This document shows, one piece after another, positions 10,385 to 22,200 of a stretch of 64,000 bases of DNA. Source of the DNA: Thinopyrum elongatum (Eukaryota > Streptophyta > Magnoliopsida > Poales > Poaceae); assembly GCA_011799875.1 (NCBI GenBank), contig JAAAXO010000328.1, forward strand, positions 274,493 to 338,492, in the 5' to 3' direction. The notes under the pieces were generated by a model. It saw only the letters and a list, made by a program, of their open reading frames with translations, ran no database searches and was not told the DNA's origin. The position numbers and the translations under genes are program-made. Position 1 is the first letter of the stretch. Every line of letters begins with the position of its first letter.

Positions 10385-11185
10385 GGGCACTGGGCCCCAC
10401 TGGTCAGGCAGTGGCCGGACATGTCTGGGGCCACTGCCATGGCCACTGGACAATGTCCAGCAGGGGAGGGGCAGCGCCCGCGGCGCCAGAGGCCAGGCGG
10501 CGCCCGTAGGGCGGGCAAGGCCGTGAGGGGGCGGGGTGGCCAGGCCGCCGGTGGTCGCGGCCGGCGCCGGAGTTGCCGGGCCGGAGGCAGGGGCGAAGCG
10601 GTGGCGGGCACGAGCGGGGCAGGCGAGGCGGGGGTGAGCGCGTGCGCGGGCCAAAGGAGGCAAGCGGGCACCGCGGCCGGGCGGCGGCCAGAGCACGCCG
10701 AGGCGCGCCCGAGCGCGCGCGCGCGGCGGGGCAGCGGAGAGCGACGAGTGGGCAACGGGGGGAAGAGCGGGGCGGCGAGCGGCTCACATGGGGCTGAAGA
10801 GGGGGCGACGGCGGTGGTGGTTGGGGAGGCCGTTGAGGCGGCGGGCGGCAGGGCCGGCCGACGGTGCGGGCGCGGGGCGCCGGAGCTGGCGTCGGGCGGC
10901 GGGGTCGGGAACGGCTCCTGCTGGGGGCGGTCCGGTGGAGAAGAAGGACGAGGACGGGCGCCGGCGTCGGGGAGCGGGGCGGCGCGGTCGCCGGGATCGC
11001 CGGGCGACGGTGGAGCGGCGGGCGGCGGCGGCCTCCTCCCGTCCCGATCCAATCGGGACAGAGGAGAATGGGGGGAGTGGGGAGGGGTGGGGTGGGGCTA
11101 GGGTTTGGTCGGTGGGGGAGATATGGGGATGGGGTGCGCGGCCAGGGAGGCCGTGGCCCATTGGGCCGCCGGGGGGGGGAAGAGG
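10385..11185 (-). other. GC-rich island in the complete LTR, with G-quadruplex-type runs
   Basis: Matches the island at 1905-2720. At 11070-11098 the plus strand carries five runs of four or more G separated by one- to three-base loops, a strong G-quadruplex pattern on the strand opposite the element's coding strand. Long open frames are present in several frames but encode only low-complexity Pro/Arg/Ala- or Gly/Arg-rich peptides. No gene is called. Confidence 0.6.
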
Positions 11186-11670
11186 GGGGTTTGCTCCTTT
11201 TTTTATTTTTCTGTTTTGCTTTTCTTTTATCCTTTTCTTTTTATTTAACCACAGCTCCTATTGCAAATAGTTGGGCTCTATATGAATTTTGTAAAACTTA
11301 GGAATTACTCCCACAAAATACTAGGCATACCTACCACTACCAAAAATTGGTTTGGAGAAAATAGGAGCTCCCACAATTTTTATAATAATTAATATGCATT
11401 AATCCTTACTGTTTTAATTATGTTAGAGCCACCTAATTATTTATTAATCGTTGGTTTCAATTTTAGAATAGTCTCTGCAATATTTGCCACTTAATGACAA
11501 TTTAGTTTTCATGTTGGTCAACTTTTATATTTCACTTTCATTTAAATTTGAATTTTGACTTAGGAGTTGAAAAGCATTATGATGCAAATGATGATCATGC
11601 ACTGTTAATCATGCTGACTTGGCATTGTCAAAAGGGTGATTACTGTAGTTACCACTGGGGGGTTGTTACA

Positions 11671-13946
11671 TAGGGCTAGGTTTAGATTTAGAGTTTAGGG
11701 TTAGTTTTATGGTTTGAACCTTTAGTGTTTACTGTTTAGAATAGAGTGTCAGACGTTTTAAGTCCTGGGTTTAGGGTTTCGGACAATTTTTTAAATTGAC
11801 AAAATTGCAAAGGGAAAATAGAGTTTTTGGACGTTTTTAGGGTTTAGGGCTAGGGTTTAGATTTCAGAGTTTAGGGTTAGGTTTTATGGTTTGAACCTTT
11901 AGTATTTAGGGTTTAGAATAGAGTGTCAGACATTTTAAGTCCTGGGTTTAGGGTTTCGGACAATTTTTTAAATTGACAAAATTCCAAAGGGAAAATAGAG
12001 TTTTTGGACGTTTTAGACGTTTTTAGGGTTTAGGGCTAGGGTTTAGATTTCAGAGTTTAGGGTTAGGTTTTATGGTTTGAACCTTTAGTGTTTACTGTTT
12101 AGAATAGAGTTTCAGACATTTTAAGTCCTGGGTTTAGGGTTTCGGAAAAAAATTTAATATCACAAAATTCCAATGGGAAAATAGAGTTTTTGGACGTTTT
12201 AGACGTTTTAGGGTTTAGGGCTAGGGTTTAGATTTCAGAGTTTAGGGTTAGGTTTTATGGTTTGAACCTTTAGTGTTTACTGTTTAGAATAGAGTTTCAG
12301 ACGTTTTAAGTCCCGGGTTTAGGGTTTAGGACAATTTTTTAAAATCACAAAATAAAAAAGGGAAAATCGAGTTTTTGGACGTTTTAGATGTTTTTAGGGT
12401 TTAGGGCTAGGGTTTAGATTTCAGAGTTTAGGGTTAGGTTTTATGGTTTGAACCTTTAGTGTTTACTGTTTAGAATAGAGTGTCAGATGTTTTAAGTCCT
12501 GGGTTTAGGGTTTCGGACAATTTTTTAAATTGACAAAATTGCAAAGGGAAAATAGAGTTTTTGGACGTTGTAGACGTTTTTAGGGTTTAGGGCTAGTGTT
12601 TAGATTTTAGAGTTTAGGGTTAGGTTTTCTGGTTTGAAACTTTGGTGTTTAGTGTTTAGAATAGAGTGTCAGACATTTTAAGTCCTGGGTTTAGGGTTTT
12701 GGACAATTTTTTAAATTGACAAAATTCCAAAGGGAAAATAGAGTTTCTGGACGTTTTAGACGTTTTTAGGGTTTAGGGCTAGTGTTTAGATTTCAGAGTT
12801 TAGGGTTAGGTTTTATGGTTTGAACCTTCAGTGTTTACTGTTTAGAATAGAGTTTCAGACATTTTAAGTCCTGGGTTTAGGGTTTCGGAAAAAAATTTAA
12901 TATCACAAAATTCCAAAGGGAAAATAGAGTTTTTGGACGTTTTAGACGTTTTAGGGTTTAGGGCTAGGGTTTAGATTTCAGAGTTTAGGGTTAGGTTTTA
13001 TGGTTTGAACCTTTAGTGTTTACTGTTTAGAATAGAGTGTCAGACGTTTTAAGTCCTGGGTTTAGGGTTTCGGACAATTTTATAAATTGACAAAATTGCA
13101 AAGGGAAAATAGAGTTTTTGGACGTTTGAGACGTTTTTAGGGTTTAGGGCTAGGGTTTAGATTTCAGAGTTTAGGGTTAGGTTTTATGGTTTGAACCTTT
13201 AGTGTTTAGGGTTTAGAATAGAGTGTCAGACATTTTAAGTCATGGGTTTAGGGTTTCGGACAATTTTTAAAATTGACAAAATTCCAAAGGGAAAATAGAG
13301 TTTTTGGACGTTTTAGACGTTTTTAGGGTTTAGGGCTAGGGTTTAGATTTCAGAGTTTAGGGTTAGGTTTTACGGTTTGAACCTTTAGTGTTTACTGTTT
13401 AGAATAGAGTGTCAGCCGTTTTAAGTCCTGGGTTTAGGGTTTAGGAGAATTTTTCAAAATCACTAAATTCCAAAGGGAAAATAGAGTTTTTGGACGTTTT
13501 AGACGTTTTAGGGTTTAGGGCTAGGCTTTTGATTTGAACCTTTAGTGTTTGCTGTTTAGAATAATGTTTCAGATGTTTTAAGTCCCGGGTTTAGGTTTAC
13601 GACAATTTTCTAAAATCACAAAATTCCAAAGGGAAAATAGAGTTTTTGGACGTTTATAGGGTTTAGGGCTAGGGTTTAGATTTCAGAGTTTAGGGTTAGG
13701 TTTTATGGTTTGAACCTTTGGTGTTTAGTGTTTAGAATTGAGTTTCAGGCGTTTTAAGTCCCGGGTTTAGGGTTTAGGACAATTTTTTAAAATCACAAAA
13801 TTAAAAAGGGAAAATAGAGTTTTTGGATGTTTTAGATGTTTTTAGGGTTTAGGGCTAGGGTTTAGATTTCAGAGTTTAGGGTTAGGTTTTATGGTTTAAA
13901 CCTTTAGTGTTTACTGTTTAGAACATAGAGTTTCGGACGTTTAAGT
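11671..13946 (+). repeat. telomere-motif 186-bp satellite, clean block 1
   Basis: About 12 monomers directly abut the LTR. Using GGGCTAGGG as the phase mark, starts are at 11673, 11847, 12033, 12218, 12404, 12590 and onward to 12961, 13147, 13333, 13518, 13666 and 13852. Spacing is 185-186 bases except a 174-base first unit and a 148-base unit at 13518. Each monomer holds about four perfect TTTAGGG heptamers plus degenerate ones. Classes defined by internal variants run A G B C A G B A G D E F. Class A has TTGACAAAATTGCAAAG; B has the AAAAAAATTTAATATC run; C has TCACAAAATAAAAAAGGG or a similar A-rich stretch; D has GTGTCAGCCG; E lacks about 38 bases; F has GTTTCAGGCG; G has GACATTTT with TTGACAAAATTCC. 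No genes. Confidence 0.95.
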
Positions 13947-14990
13947 CAGGGGGGGGGGGGTGGGGGGGGGGAGGGGGGGGGGGGGGGGGTGGGTTTACGT
14001 TTGGACATTTTTTAAAATCACAAATTCCAAAGGGAAAATAGAGTTTTGGACGTTTTAGCGTTTTAGGTTTAGGGTAGGGTTAGATTTCAGAGTTTAGGGT
14101 TAGGTTTTATGGTTTGAACCTTTAGTGTTTACTGTTTAGAATAGAGTTTCGACAGTTTTAAGTCCGGGTTTAGGGTTTAGGACAATTTTTAAAATCACAA
14201 AATTCCAAAGGGAAAATAGATTTTTTGGACTTTTTAGATGTTTTAGGTTTAGGGCTAGGGTTAGATTTCAGAGTTTAGGTTAGGTTTTATGGTTGAACCT
14301 TTAGTGTTTATGTTTAGAATAGAGTTTCAGACGTTTTAGTCCGGGTTTAGGGTTTAGGACTTTTTTAAAATCACTAAATTCCAAGAAAATAGAGTTTTTG
14401 GACGTTTTACGTTTTAGGGTTTAGGGCTAGGTTTAGATTCAGTTTAGGTTAGGTTTTATGGTTGAACCTTTAGTGTTTACTTTTAGAATAAGTGTCAGAC
14501 GTTTTAAGTCCGGTTTAGGGTTTAGGACAATTTTTTAAAATCATAAATTCCAAAGGGAAAATAGAGTTTTTGGACGTTTTAGAGTTTTAGGGTTTAGGGC
14601 TATGTTGATTTCCAAGTTTAGGGTTAGGTTTTATGGTTTGAACCTTTAGTGTTTACTGTTTAGAATAGAGTTTCGGACGTTTTAAGTCCTGGTTTAGGTT
14701 TTGGACAATTTTTTAAAATCACAAAATTCCAAAGGAAAATAGAGTTTTTGGTTTTTAGACGTTTTTGGGTTTAGGCTAGGTTTAGATTCAGAGTTAGTTA
14801 GGTTTTATTTTTGAACCTTTAGTGTTTACTGTTTAGAATAGTGTTTTAGGGTTTAGGACAATTTTTTAAAATCACTAATTCCAAAGGAAAATAGAGTTTT
14901 TGGACGTTTTAACTTTTTAGGGTTTAGGGCTAGGGTTTAGATTTCAGAGTTTAGTGAGGTTTTATGGTTTGAACCTTTAGTGTTTTAACT
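13947..14990 (+). repeat. satellite array, noisy block 1
   Basis: Same satellite and orientation, but the sequence opens with a long poly-G run and then shows frequent one- and two-base losses (for example GGGTTAG for GGGTTTAG) and irregular monomer length. Quality recovers near 14990. I interpret this as low-accuracy sequence rather than a diverged satellite. No gene. Confidence 0.8.
13949..13993. other. poly-G run interrupting a satellite monomer
   Basis: About 40 G in three runs, broken by single T and A bases, replace the CCCGGG part of a monomer. The sequence just before it is clean and the sequence after it is noisy. A base-calling or joining artefact is more likely than a real insert. 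Confidence 0.75.
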
Positions 14991-16218
14991 ATTTTAGAAT
15001 AGAGTGTCAGACATTTTAAGTGCTGGGTTTAGGGTTTCGGACAATTTTTTAAATTGACAAAATTCCAAAGGGAAAATAGAGTTTTTGGACGTTTTAGACG
15101 TTTTTAGGGTTTAGGGCTAGGGTTTAGATTTTAGAGTTTAGGGTTAGGTTTTATGGTTTGAACCTTTAGTGTTTACTGTTTAGAATAGAGTTTCAGACAT
15201 TTTAAGTCCTGGGTTTAGGGTTTCGGAAAAAAATTTAATATCCCAAAATTCCAATGGAAAATAGAGTTTTTGGACGTTTTAGACGTTTTAGGGTTTAGGG
15301 CTAGGGTTTAGATTTCAGAGTTTAGGGTTAGGTTTTATGGTTTGAACCTTTAGTGTATACTGTTTAGAATAGAGTTTTAGACGTTTTATGTCCCGGGTTT
15401 AGGGTTTAGGACAATTTTTTAAACTCACAAAATTGAAAAGGGAAAATAGAATTTTTGGACGTTTTAGACGTTTTTAGGGTTTAGGGCTAGGGTTTAGATT
15501 TTAGAGTTTAGGGTTAGGTTTTATGGTTTGAACCTTTATTGTTTACTGTTTAGAATAGAGTGTCAGACGTTTTAAGTCCTGGGTTTAGGGTTTCGGACAA
15601 TTTTTTAAATTGACAAAATTGCAAAGGGAAAATAGAGTTTTTGGACGTTTTAGACGTTTTTAGGGTTTAGGGCTAGGGTTTAGATTTCAGAGTTTAGGGT
15701 TAGGTTTTATGGTTTGAACCTTCAGTGTTTACTGTTTAGAATAGAGTTTCAGACATTTTAAGTCATGGGTTTAGGGTTTCGGAAAAAAATTTAATATCAC
15801 AAAATTTCAAAGGGAAAATAGAGTTTTTGGACGTTTTAGACGTTTTAGGGTTTAGGGCTAGGGTTTAGATTTCAGAGTTTAGGGTTATGTTTTATGGTTT
15901 GAACCTTTAGTGTTTACTGTTTAGAATAGAGTTTCAGACGTTTTAAGTCCCGGGTTTAGGGTTTAGGACAATTTTTTAAAATCACAAAATTAAAAAGGGA
16001 AAATATAGTTTTTGGACGTTTTAGACGTTTTTAGGGTTTAGGGCTAGGGTTTAGATTTCAGAATTTAGGGTTAGGTTTTATGGTTTGAACCTTCAGTGTT
16101 TACTGTTTAGAATAGAGTTTCAGACATTTTAAGTCCTGGGTTTAGGGTTTCGGAAAAAAATTTAATATCCCAAAATTCCAATGGGAAAATAGAGTTTTTG
16201 GACGTTTTAGACGTTTTA
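14991..16218 (+). repeat. satellite array, clean block 2
   Basis: Six full monomers start at 15114, 15298, 15484, 15670, 15855 and 16041, with order B C A B C B after a partial G unit. The same six occur in the same register at 37888, 38073, 38259, 38445, 38630 and 38816. The block ends abruptly at about 16218, where ACGTTTTAGG runs into CTCTTGTGTTTAGG, not part of any clean monomer. Confidence 0.9.
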
Positions 16219-19200
16219 GGCTCTTGTGTTTAGGGTTTAGGACAATTTTTTAAAATCACAAATTCCAAAGGGAAAATAGAGTTTTTGGACGTTTTAGACG
16301 TTTTTAGGTTTTAGGGCTAGGGTTTAGATTTCAGAGTTTAGGGTTAGGTTTTATGGTTTGAACCTTTAGTGTTTACTGTTTAGAATAGAGTGTCAGGTTT
16401 TAAGTCCGGGTTTAGGGTTTGGACAATTTTTAAAATCTAAATACCCAAAGGGAAAATAGAGTTTTTGGACGTTTTAGACGTTTTTAGGGTTTAGGGCTAG
16501 GTTTTAGATTTCAAGTTTAGGGTTAGTTTTATGGTTTGAACCTTTAGTGTTTCTGTTTAGAATAGAGTTTCAGAGTTTTTAAGTCCGGTTTAGGGTTTAG
16601 GACAATTTTTTAAAATCAACAAATTCACAAGGGAAAATAGAGTTTTTGGACGTTTTAGACGTTTTAGGTTTAGGCTGGGGTTTAGATTTCAGAGTTTAGG
16701 GTTAGGTTTTATGGTTTGAACCTTTAGTGTTTACTGTTTAAATAGAGTGTCGGACGTTTTAAGTCCCGGGTTTAGGGTTAGAAATTTTTTTTAAAATCAC
16801 AAATTCCAAAGGGAAAATGAGTTTTGGATGTTTTAGACGTTTTTTAGGGTTTAGGGAGGGTTTAGTTTTCCAGTTTAGGTTAGGTTTTATGTTTGAACCT
16901 TTAGTGTTTACTGTTTAGAATGAGTTTTCGGACTTTTTAAGTCCCGGGTTTAGGTTTAGCAATTTTTTAAATCACAAATTCCAAGGGAAAATAGAGTTTT
17001 TGGACGTTTTAGAGTTTTAGGGTTTAGGGCTAGGGTTTAGATTTCAGAGTTTAGGGTTAGGTTTTATGGTTTGAACCTTTAGTGTTTACTGTTTAGAATA
17101 GAGTTTCAGATGTTTAAGTCCTGGGTTTAGGGTTTAGACATTTTTTAAATCACAAATTCCAAAGGGAAAATAGATTTTTGACGTTTTAGACGTTTTTAGG
17201 GTTTAGGGCTAGGGTTTAGATTTCCAAGTTTAGGGTTAGGTTTTATGGTTTGAACCTTTAGTGTTTACTTTTTAGAATAGAGTTCAGACGTTTAAGTCGG
17301 GTTTAGGTTTAGGACAATTTTTAAAATCACAAATTCCAAGGGAAAATAGAGTTTTTGGACGTTTTAACGTTTTAGGTTTAGGGCTAGGGTTTAGATTTCA
17401 GAGTTTAGGGTTAGGTTTTATGGTTTGAACCTTTAGTGTTTACTGTTTAGAATAGAGTGTCAGACGTTTTAAGTCCCGGGTTTAGGGTTTAGGACAATTT
17501 TTTAAATCACAAATCCCAAAGGGAAAATAGAGTTTTTGACTTTTAGACGTTTTAGGGTTTAGGGCTAGGGTTTAGATTTCAGTTTTAGGTTTAGGTTTTA
17601 TGGTTTGAACCTTTAGTGTTTACTGTTTAGAATAGAGTTTCAGATGTTTAAGTCCGGTTTAGGGTTTAGGACAATTTTTTAAAATCACAAAATTCCAAAG
17701 GGAAAATAGAGTTTTTGGACGTTTTAACGTTTTAAGGGTTTAGGGCTAGGGTTTAGATTTCAGAGTTTAGGGTTAGGTTTTATGGTTTGAACCTTTAGTG
17801 TTTCTGTTTAGAATAGAGTGTCGGACGTTTTAAGTCCCGGGTTTAGGGTTAGGAAATTTTTTAAATCACAAATTCCAAAGGGAAAATAGAGTTTTTGGAG
17901 TTTTTAGACGTTTTATGGTTTAGGGCTAGGGTTTAGATTTCCAAGTTTAGGGTTAGGTTTTTGGTTTGAACCTTTAGTGTTTACTGTTTAGAATAGAGTT
18001 TCAAGTTTTAAGTCCCGGTTTAGGGTTTAGGACAATTTTTTAAAAATCACAAATTCCAAAGGGAAAATAGAGTTTTTGGACGTTTTAACGTTTTAGGGTT
18101 AGGGCTAGGGTTTAGATTTCAGAGTTTAGGGTTAGGTTTTATGGTTTGAACCTTTAGTGTTTACTGTTTAGAATAGAGTTCAGACGTTTTAAGTCCCGGG
18201 TTTAGGGTAGGACAATTTTTTAAAATCACAAATTCCAAAGGGAAAATAGAGTTTTTGGACGTTTTAGACGTTTTAGGGTTTAGGGCTAGGGTTTAGATTT
18301 CAAGTTTAGGGTTAGGTTTTATGGTTTGAACCTTTATGTGTTTACTGTTTAGAATAGAGTGTCAGACGTTTTTAAGTCCCGGGTTTAGGTTTTAGGACAT
18401 TTTTAAAATCACAAATTCCAAAGGGAAATAGAGTTTTTGGACGTTTTAGACGTTTTTAGGGTTTAGGGCTAGGGTTTAGATTTCAGAGTTTAGGGTTAGG
18501 TTTTATGGTTTGAACCTTTAGTGTTTACTGTTTAGAATAGAGTTCAGAGTTTTAAGTCCCGGGTTTAGGGTTTAGGACAATTTTTTAAAATCACAAATAT
18601 CAAAGGGAAAATAGAGTTTTTGGACGTTTTAGACGTTTTAGGGTTTAGGGCTAGGGTTTAATTTCAAGTTTAGGGTTAGTTTTTATGGTTTGAACCTTTA
18701 GTGTTTACTTGTTTAGAATAGAGTTCAGAGTTTTAAGTCCCGGTTTAGGGTTTAGGACAATTTTTTAAAATCACAAATTCCAAAGGAAAATAGAGTTTTT
18801 GGACGTTTAACGTTTTAGGGTTTAGGGCTAGGGTTTAGATTTCAGAGTTTAGGGTTAGTTTTTATGGTTTGAACCTTTATGTTTTACTGTTTAGATAGAG
18901 TGTCGACGTTTTAAGTCCCGTTTTTAGGGTTAGGACAATTTTTTAAAATCACAAATTCCAAAGGGAAAATAGAGTTTTTGGAGTTTTAGACGTTTTATGG
19001 GTTTAGGCTAGGGTTTAGATTTCAGTTTAGGGTTAGGTTTTATGGTTTGAACCTTTGTGTTTACTGTTTAGAATAGAGTTCATCGGACGTTTTAAGTCCC
19101 GGGTTTAGGGTTTAGACAATTTTTTAAAATCACAAATTCCAAAGGGAAAATAAGTTTTTGGACGTTTTAGAGATGTTTTTTAGGTTTAGGGCTAGGTTTA

Positions 19201-22200
19201 GATTTCAGAGTTTAGGGTTGTTTTATGGTTTGAACCTTTAGTGTTTACTGTTTAGAATAGAGTTTCAGAGTTTTAAGTCCTGGGTTTAGGGTTTAGGACA
19301 ATTTTTTAAAAATCACAAATTCCAAAGGGAAAATAGAGTTTTTGGACGTTTTAGACGTTTTTGGGTTTAGGGCTAGGGTTTAGATTTCAGAGTTTAGGTT
19401 AGGTTTTATGGTTTGAACCTTTAGTGTTTACTGTTTAGAATAGAGTTTCAGACGTTTTAAGTCGGTTTAGGGTTTAGGACAATTTTTTAAAATCACTAAA
19501 TTCCAAAGGGAAAATAGAGTTTTTGGACGTTTTAGTTATGCGTTTTGGTTTAGGGCTAGGGTTTAGATTTCAGAGTTTAGGGTTAGGTTTTATGTTTGAA
19601 CCTTTAGTTGTTTACTGTTTAGAATAGAGTTTCAGACTTTTTAAGTCCCGGTTTAGGGTTTAGGACAATTTTTTAAAATCACAAACCAAAGGGAAAATAG
19701 AGTTTTTTGACGTTTTAGACGTTTTATGAGGGTTTAGGGCTAGGGTTTAGATTTCCAAGTTTAGGTTAGTTTATGGTTGGAACCTTTAGTGTTTACTGTT
19801 TAGAATAGAGTTTCAGATGTTTTAAGTCCGGGTTTAGGGTTTAGGACAATTTTTTAAAATCACAAAATTCCAAAGGGAAAATAGAGTTTTTGACGTTTTA
19901 ACGTTTTAGGGTTTAGGGCTAGGGTTTAGATTTCAGAGTTTAGGGTTAGGTTTTATGGTTTGAACCTTTAGTGTTTACTGTTTAGAATAGAGTTCTGACG
20001 TTTTAAGTCCGGGTTTAGGGTTAGGAAATTTTAAAATCAAATTCCAAAGGGAAAATAGAGTTTTTGGAGTTTTAGACTTTTTAGGGTTTAGGGCTAGGGT
20101 TTAGATTTCAAGTTTAGGTAGGTTAGTTTTTATGGTTTGAACCTTTAGTGTTTACTGTTTAGAATAGAGTTTCAGAGTTTTAAGTCCCGGTTTAGGGTTT
20201 AGGACAATTTTTTAAAATCACAAAATTCCAAAGGGAAAATAGAGTTTTTGAGTTTTAAACGTTTTAGGGGTTTAGGGCTAGGGTTTAGATTTCAGAGTTT
20301 AGGGTTAGGTTTTATGGTTTGAACCTTTAGTGTTTACTGTTTAGAATAGAGTTCGACGTTTTAAGTCCCGGGGTTTAGGGTTAGGAAATTTTTTAAATAA
20401 AATCACAAATTCCAAAGGAAAATAGAGTTTTTGGAGTTTTAGACGTTTTTGGTTTAGGGCTAGGGTTTAGATTTCAAGTTTAGGGTTAGGTTTTATGGTT
20501 TGACCTTTAGTGTTTACTGTTTAAATAGAGTGTTCAGACGTTTTAAGTCCCGGGTTTAGGGTTTAGGACAATTTTTTAAATCACTAAATTCCAAAGGGAA
20601 AATAGAGTTTTTGGACGTTTTAGACGTTTTAGGGTTTAGGCTAGGGTTTAGATTTCAGAGTTTAGGGTTAGGTTTTATTGGTTTGAACCTTTAGTGTTTA
20701 CTGTTTAGAATAGAGTTCAGACGTTTTAAGTCCCGGTTTTAGGGTTTAGGACAATTTTTAAAATCACAAATCCAAAGGGAAAATAGAGTTTTTGGACGTT
20801 TTAGACGTTTTTAGGGTTTAGGGCTAGGGTTTAGATTTCAGAGTTTAGGGTTAGGTTTTATGGTTTGAACCTTTAGTGTTTACTGTTTAGAATAGAGTTC
20901 AGGTTTTTTAAGTCCCGGGTTTAGGGTTTAGAGCAATTTTTTAAAATCACAAATCCAAAGGGAAAATAGAGTTTTTGGACGTTTTAGACGTTTTAGGGTT
21001 TAGGGCTAGGTTTAGATTTCAAGTTTAGGGTTATTTTTTATGGTTGAACCTTTAGTGTTTACTGTTTAGAATAGAGTTTCAGTTTTAAGTCCCGGTTTTA
21101 GGGTTTAGGACAATTTTTTAAAATCACAAATTCCAAGAAAATAGAGTTTTTGGACGTTTTAACGTTTTATGGGTTTAGGGCTAGGGTTTAGATTTCAGAG
21201 TTTAGGGTTAGGTTTTATGGTTTGAACCTTTAGTTTTTACTGTTTAAATAGAGTTTCGGACGTTTTAAGTCCCGGTTTAGGGTTAGGAAATTTTTTAAAA
21301 TCACAAATTCCAAAGGGAAAATAAGTTTTTGGAGTTTTAGACGTTTTAGGGTTTAGGGCTAGGGTTTAGATTTCAGTTTGGTTAGGTTTTATGGTTTGAA
21401 CCTTTAGTGTTACTGTTTAGAATAGAGTTTCGGACGTTTTAAGTCCCGGGTTTAGGGTTTGGACAATTTTTTAAAATCACAAAAATTCCAAAGGGAAATA
21501 GATTTTTTGGACGTTTTAGAGTTTTGGTTTAGGGCTAGGGTTTAGATTTCAGAGTTTAGGGTTAGGTTTTATGGTTTGAACCTTTAGTGTTTACTGTTTG
21601 AATAGATTTCAGAGTTTTAAGTCTGGGTTTAGGGTTTAGGACAATTTTTTAAAAACAAAATTCCAAAGGGAAAATAGAGTTTTTGGACTTTTTAGACGTT
21701 TTAGGGTTTAGGGCTAGGTTTTAGATTTCAAGTTTAGGTTTAGGTTTTATGGTTTGAACCTTTAGTGTTTACTGTTTAGAATAGAGTGTCAGACGTTTTA
21801 AGTCGGGTTTAGGGTTTGGACAATTTTTTAAAATCACAAAATTCCAAAGGGAAAATAGAGTTTTTGGACGTTTTAGAGACGTTTTAGTGTTAGGCTAGGG
21901 TTTAGATTTCAGAGTTTAGGGTTGGTTTTATGGTTTGAACCTTTAGTGTTTACTGTTTAGAATAGAGTTCAGACGTTTTAAGTCCCGGGTTTAGGGTTTG
22001 GACAATTTTTTAAATCACAAATTCCAAGGGAAAATAGAGTTTTTGGAGTTTTAGACGTTTTTAGGGTTTGGGCTAGGGTTTAGATTTCAGAGTTTAGGGT
22101 TAGGTTTTATGGTTTGAACCTTTAGTGTTTACTGTTTAGAATAGAGTTTCAGATGTTTAAGTCCGGGTTTAGGGTTTAGGACAATTTTTTAAAATCACAA

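Larger units (their letters stand above)
3581..11670 (-). mobile_element. Ty3/gypsy LTR retrotransposon, 3' part replaced by satellite
   Basis: In minus orientation the element runs 5' LTR (11670-7937), primer binding site, leader (7920-7319) and gag-pol (7318 to about 3581). The end of pol, the polypurine tract and the true 3' LTR are absent; satellite DNA takes their place at about 3580. The outer edge of the 5' LTR at 11670 is a direct LTR/satellite border, so the element inserted into the array. The five bases outside it (TAGGG, 11671-11675) are a candidate target-site duplication half whose partner is not in the window. The autonomy genes are present up to the break, but the element cannot transpose as it stands. 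Confidence 0.9.
7937..11670 (-). mobile_element. complete 5' LTR (3.73 kb)
   Basis: On the minus strand it begins TGTAACAACC at 11670 and ends GGCGTCACA at 7937, giving the canonical TG...CA ends. The right boundary is set by the start of satellite DNA and the left by the adjacent PBS. At 3,734 bases it is a long LTR. In element orientation it contains an AT-rich start, a GC-rich island (11185-10385), an AT-rich block, a W-box cluster, a possible TATA element and a short tandem duplication near its 3' end. Minus-strand ORFs such as 11052-10366 and 10072-9656 are composition artefacts or chance frames. Part of it, 8750-11670, is duplicated at 270-3205. Confidence 0.92.

Noticed and set aside
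10361..11301. ORFs of up to 228 codons on both strands in the second LTR copy
   Set aside because: Same GC-rich island as the left copy. Frames differ between copies because of indels, as expected for non-coding DNA.
270..11670. Simple complete LTR retrotransposon with 3' LTR at 270-3205
   Set aside because: Satellite, not the pol end and polypurine tract, lies between pol and the left LTR, and the left LTR has the same outer flank as the right one.
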